From the NCBI RefSeq assembly GCF_900155945.1, contig NZ_FTMN01000002.1, positions 310,001 to 374,000 of the forward strand: 64,000 bases of DNA. The letters run 5' to 3'. Both the position numbers and the translations under genes were made by a program. How positions within the stretch are numbered: position 1 is the first letter of the stretch; each line of letters begins with the position of its first letter. The DNA comes from Marinobacterium stanieri. GTDB lineage: Bacteria > Pseudomonadota > Gammaproteobacteria > Pseudomonadales > Balneatricaceae. The notes under the pieces were generated by a model. It saw only the letters and a list, made by a program, of their open reading frames with translations. It was not told the origin of the DNA and did no database searches. Below are positions 61,722 through 64,000 of this stretch, one piece after another.

Positions 61722-61748
61722 GATGGCGGTGAGGGAGGGATTCGAACC
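61722..61748 (-). other. attachment site (right), longer tRNA-Ser 3' end
   Basis: The first 19 bp equal 58489-58507. The similarity to a tRNA-Ser continues through the T loop (GGGTTCGAATCCC on the minus strand), about 27 nt in all, and then stops (TTTAGTGAATG). An intact tRNA is not rebuilt here, so another element must follow, with the complete tRNA-Ser gene expected beyond the window. Confidence 0.75.
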
Positions 61749-61764
61749 CTTTAGTGAATGTTCG

Positions 61765-61828
61765 CAGTCCGCTCCAGTCCGCATAAAATGCGGGGTGTGC
61801 GAACAAGTGAACGGACTGCAGCGGACAG
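61765..61828. repeat. 18-bp imperfect inverted repeat beside the attachment site
   Basis: CAGTCCGCTCCAGTCCGC (61765-61782) and the complement of 61811-61828 (CTGTCCGCTGCAGTCCGT) match at 15 of 18 positions. It lies 17 bp inside the right-hand element and may be an integrase or excisionase binding region. Confidence 0.5.
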
Positions 61829-61840
61829 TTCAGGACTCAT

Positions 61841-61861
61841 TTTTGCCCCAATTTTGCCCCA
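61841..61861. repeat. tandem TTTTGCCCCA repeats
   Basis: Two copies of TTTTGCCCCA (61841-61850 and 61852-61861), 11 bp apart, about 100 bp from the attachment core. Likely arm-type integrase sites of the right-hand prophage. Confidence 0.4.
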
Positions 61862-61909
61862 AATGGAACGTAATGGAGCAAGACGAATAACGCCCTGCTC
61901 TTTCGGCGG

Positions 61910-62212
61910 TTATCGGTTTTCTTTGATGTAAACGATTGTGCCGTCGTAGACGTGTGCGGTGAAGCTGCGGCCGTCTTTGCTGAATTGGTAAATGCGGCCC
62001 CAGCCTGAACGGCTATCGCTGCAGCTGCTGTTAGATGGGCGCTTGCACACACGGCCCATTTCGCTGTAGGTGCGACGGCCCAGAGAGGATAGCTCTGAAG
62101 CGGGCTTGCCGGTGCTGATGATCTTGTTGTCGATGCGGACGCTGGCAGCGGTGGCGGGCAGTGAAACGGCAGCGGCTAGAATGGCGGTTGAAACGGCGGT
62201 AACGAGACGCAT
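61910..62212 (-). CDS. small secreted protein at the prophage end
   Basis: About 100 aa from the ATG at 62212: signal peptide MRLVTAVSTAILAAAVSLPATAA, then a basic mature domain (VRIDNKIISTGKPASELSSLG..., KRPSNSSCSDSRSGWGRIYQF) with two Cys. The N-terminal NKIISTGKPASEL resembles DUF2845-type periplasmic proteins, but the match is weak. Last gene of the prophage before the attachment site, a place often used for host-benefit cargo. Confidence 0.6.
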   Translation of the reverse strand: MRLVTAVSTAILAAAVSLPATAASVRIDNKIISTGKPASELSSLGRRTYSEMGRVCKRPSNSSCSDSRSGWGRIYQFSKDGRSFTAHVYDGTIVYIKENR

Positions 62213-62307
62213 GGGGGTTCCTTTTCCTGAATAGTGGGGGCGGTGAACTTCCTGCGCTTTCGCGCTCACCGGCTGCAATGGTAGCAAATTGCAGACAAGA
62301 AAAAAGG

Positions 62308-62862
62308 TTACGCCGCTTGGCTGACGGTTGCCGCCCTGGCGAATTCGAGCACGCTATCTACAGCGGCATGATCCGCTGCAGCCTCAATCTGATCAGCATA
62401 CGCTTGTCGTTGGCCCGCCAGTTGAGGGGCCACCTGCCGCCAGGCATTCGAGTTTTCGATCACACGTGAAACCAATTCGGGCAACGCGATGCCGCGGGCG
62501 GAGCTGATGCCGGTGAGCGTTGGCGTGCTGGGTGCTGCACCTGTACTGCCGTTATTAACCCAGCTCTGATACGTGAGGGCTTCATATTCCTGGTCTTTCC
62601 ATGTGTCACGCTCGAACCAGGGGTACAGGCCTGCTATGTCATCTGCCAGTGCATTGAATATGTAAACCAGCTCGCGATGGGCGTTGGCCTTGTAATCAGC
62701 AAGTGCTGGCAATGTCGGTTGAACGGGTTCCGGAAGCACCTGAGCCCACGGCCCATTTGGCCAGTTTTCAGGGTGGTCACGGTGAATGATAAAGTTGGGA
62801 TATGCAGACTTGATCTGTTCAAACGTCTTAACGCTTGTCCCATCGGAGTACTTAGGTTTCAT
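62308..62862 (-). CDS. phage tail fibre assembly/chaperone-like protein
   Basis: A 184-aa protein. Its N terminus (YSDGTSVKTFEQIKSAYPNF) and the C-terminal block TGISSARGIALPELVSRVIENSNAWRQVAPQLAGQRQAYADQIEAA are those of small proteins that follow phage tail fibres (tail assembly chaperone type). Its start overlaps the previous gene by 4 nt (ATGA), so it is translated with the tail genes. Confidence 0.7.
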   Translation of the reverse strand: MKPKYSDGTSVKTFEQIKSAYPNFIIHRDHPENWPNGPWAQVLPEPVQPTLPALADYKANAHRELVYIFNALADDIAGLYPWFERDTWKDQEYEALTYQSWVNNGSTGAAPSTPTLTGISSARGIALPELVSRVIENSNAWRQVAPQLAGQRQAYADQIEAAADHAAVDSVLEFARAATVSQAA

Positions 62863-63311
62863 ATGGTAAACCTGTTAACTTCGTGCTGATTATAGTTCGG
62901 CAGACCTCGAACTTCGTGCGCAACCTGCCAAGAAGTTCCGTCTAATGAGTATTCCAAATCCCACGACGAGGGGCTTCCGTAGCCTTCAGCCGCCCACACT
63001 TCATATTCGGCAACTGTCACACTAAAGGGGATCGAGTATCTTAACCACGAGTAAGCAGAACCCGACATAAAATCGCCGCCTGACAACGTTTTATTGAAGG
63101 CCCGGCTTGGATACCAATTTGAGTAAACTGAAGAGGCCGAGGGTGTGCCGCTAACACTCACGTCAGCCCCTTGCGGGTCAAACAGAATTAGTTCATTGAT
63201 ACGGTCCCTTGATCTGCTACCGTCTTTGAACGAAAGCCTCCAGTGGGGGGCACTAATACCACCAGTGCCACCTTCAATAATCACTCCTGCTCTTAGTTTT
63301 GCACCCAACAT
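62859..63311 (-). CDS. phage tail protein with discoidin-like domain
   Basis: A 150-aa protein. Residues about 50-150 follow a F5/8 type C (discoidin) pattern: VSVSGTPSASSVYSNWYPSRAFNKTLSGGDFMSG, then WLRYSIPFSVTVAEYEVWAAEG and PSSWDLEYSLDGTSWQVAHEV. Such domains bind sugars. In a tail gene this suggests receptor binding. ATGA-type overlaps on one side and a 1-nt overlap on the other show tight coupling with its neighbours. Confidence 0.65.
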   Translation of the reverse strand: MLGAKLRAGVIIEGGTGGISAPHWRLSFKDGSRSRDRINELILFDPQGADVSVSGTPSASSVYSNWYPSRAFNKTLSGGDFMSGSAYSWLRYSIPFSVTVAEYEVWAAEGYGSPSSWDLEYSLDGTSWQVAHEVRGLPNYNQHEVNRFTI

Positions 63312-63910
63312 CAGCTATACACCTGTGGTGAACTTATATAAATTTGCGCGCCCTTCTTCCAGACTTGAAACACTGCCTCCACCGCCGCCGACAGATCCGG
63401 AAACGCCGGTGTCTTCGCGCCTGCAGGAAACGCCAGCGTCCAGCCGCTATCCAATCCAGTCACATGCAGCGTGACATTCTGTCCGTCTTGCAGATCCGGA
63501 AACGACAGCGTGGTGTTTTCAAGCACCGTCAGATCGATATCCTGCACCGGTCCAGCAGCTGTTGTGATAGCACCACTGGATGCCGTGCCGGTTTTCTCCC
63601 GGTAACGCAGTAGCTCAGGGCCATCGAGTAGCAGCAGGCTGGAGGCGGTGAGGCGCTCATCAACGTAATCATCGATTGCCCAGCTGTTTACGGTACCGGC
63701 CTCCAATGTGAGCGTGTTACTGCTGACGCTGGTGATTGTGACGATTTCCAGCTTTGTGGGAGCTACAGATGGGTCGTTGCTGTCGGTGAGTGTGACAACC
63801 AGGTATTTACCGGTGGGCAATACAGGCGGGTTATCCACCTGCAGGGTGCCATCGCCGGCGGTTACCGGTGCCGTCAGCTGGGCGATGTAGTTATCGGTGT
63901 AGTGTCGCAT
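63311..63910 (-). CDS. phage tail fibre-like protein
   Basis: A 199-aa beta-rich protein: N terminus NYIAQLTAPVTAGDGTLQVDNPP, a long strand series (TKLEIVTITSVSSNTLTLEAG) and a C-terminal AVFQVWKKGAQIYISSPQVYS. The pattern is common in tail fibre or baseplate-wedge proteins of siphophage-type prophages. Cotranscribed with the discoidin-like gene. Confidence 0.65.
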   Translation of the reverse strand: MRHYTDNYIAQLTAPVTAGDGTLQVDNPPVLPTGKYLVVTLTDSNDPSVAPTKLEIVTITSVSSNTLTLEAGTVNSWAIDDYVDERLTASSLLLLDGPELLRYREKTGTASSGAITTAAGPVQDIDLTVLENTTLSFPDLQDGQNVTLHVTGLDSGWTLAFPAGAKTPAFPDLSAAVEAVFQVWKKGAQIYISSPQVYS

Positions 63911-63912
63911 GG

Positions 63913-64000
63913 TCAGTTCCAGGTGCCGGGGATGCTGTCGGGGGAATAAGCTTTGTTTTGAACGTTGCGGTAGTAGTAGGACTCTGAGCGGTCGTATTTG
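63913..64000 (-). CDS. phage tail protein, C-terminal end (partial)
   Basis: A minus-strand frame open to the window edge ends ...NVQNKAYSPDSIPGTWN-stop, with the TGA at 63913-63915. It lies 2 nt upstream of the tail fibre-like gene. Only about 28 residues are visible, so the identity rests on context. Confidence 0.55.
   Translation of the reverse strand, partial: KYDRSESYYYRNVQNKAYSPDSIPGTWN

Overview
The window looks like chromosome of a marine gammaproteobacterium of the Oceanospirillales type (Marinobacterium- or Nitrincola-like). This is inferred from gene content: Syd, AlaA, PdxB, EpmC, TtcA and HtpX of gammaproteobacterial type, a complete Sox cluster, a BCCT carrier, a tripartite tricarboxylate transporter and many c-di-GMP proteins. 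Coding is dense and fairly GC-rich up to about 58.4 kb. An AT-rich foreign patch (about 59.1-60.95 kb) and prophage tail genes follow.

Layout. (1) 1-480: minus-strand tRNA cluster Asp-Val-Asp, followed by a decayed tRNA-Asp copy, with a strong promoter at 449-476. (2) 0.6-11.6 kb: housekeeping genes (syd, a TAG-like glycosylase, alaA, a DEDDh exonuclease, an rRNA-type methyltransferase, htpX behind a sigma-32-like promoter, an NAD-kinase-like gene, a PilZ gene, pdxB, a lone trpB). (3) 11.7-16.1 kb: a PAS/degenerate-GGDEF protein, a copper-delivery operon (membrane protein, SCO, PCuAC) and an epmC operon with a lipoprotein. (4) 16.1-22.9 kb: soxCD and soxXYZA-K-B for thiosulfate oxidation. (5) 23.0-29.1 kb: a sigma-54 activator divergent from cydABX, with a -24/-12 promoter and three upstream sites at about 20-bp spacing, then a histidine-kinase-like protein that has lost its phospho-acceptor histidine.

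(6) 29.1-38.3 kb: RidA, BCCT carrier, membrane dipeptidase and aldehyde dehydrogenase, divergent from a LysR gene. Next come two unrecognised cytosolic proteins (569 and 245 aa) and a TauE/SafE carrier. Two palindromes sharing the half-site TGATAA suggest one LysR regulon over both arms. (7) 38.3-46 kb: an ECHDC3-like crotonase, ttcA, a DUF3360 carrier, a stand-alone LPD1-type zincin divergent from a FAN1-like nuclease, and a Cache-GGDEF diguanylate cyclase. (8) 46-51.7 kb: tctCBA divergent from a CitA/CitB-type two-component pair. (9) 51.7-58.3 kb: a three-gene sensory operon made of a hybrid kinase, an orphan periplasmic binding protein and a membrane GGDEF protein.

(10) 58.4-64 kb: a tRNA-Ser integration site. 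A displaced tRNA 3' end with its terminator (58446-58507) and a second copy (61722 onward) flank a 3.2-kb element remnant. Its tyrosine recombinase is split, frameshifted and has lost a catalytic Arg. The AT-rich gap in the recombinase holds a PAS-PAS-GGDEF gene with an in-frame TGA near its 5' end. To the right a second element, with phage tail genes on the minus strand, runs off the window.

The best candidates for something undescribed are the binding-protein/hybrid-kinase/GGDEF operon, the sigma-54 cyd circuit with its pseudokinase neighbour, and the 569/245-aa pair under a probable shared LysR.
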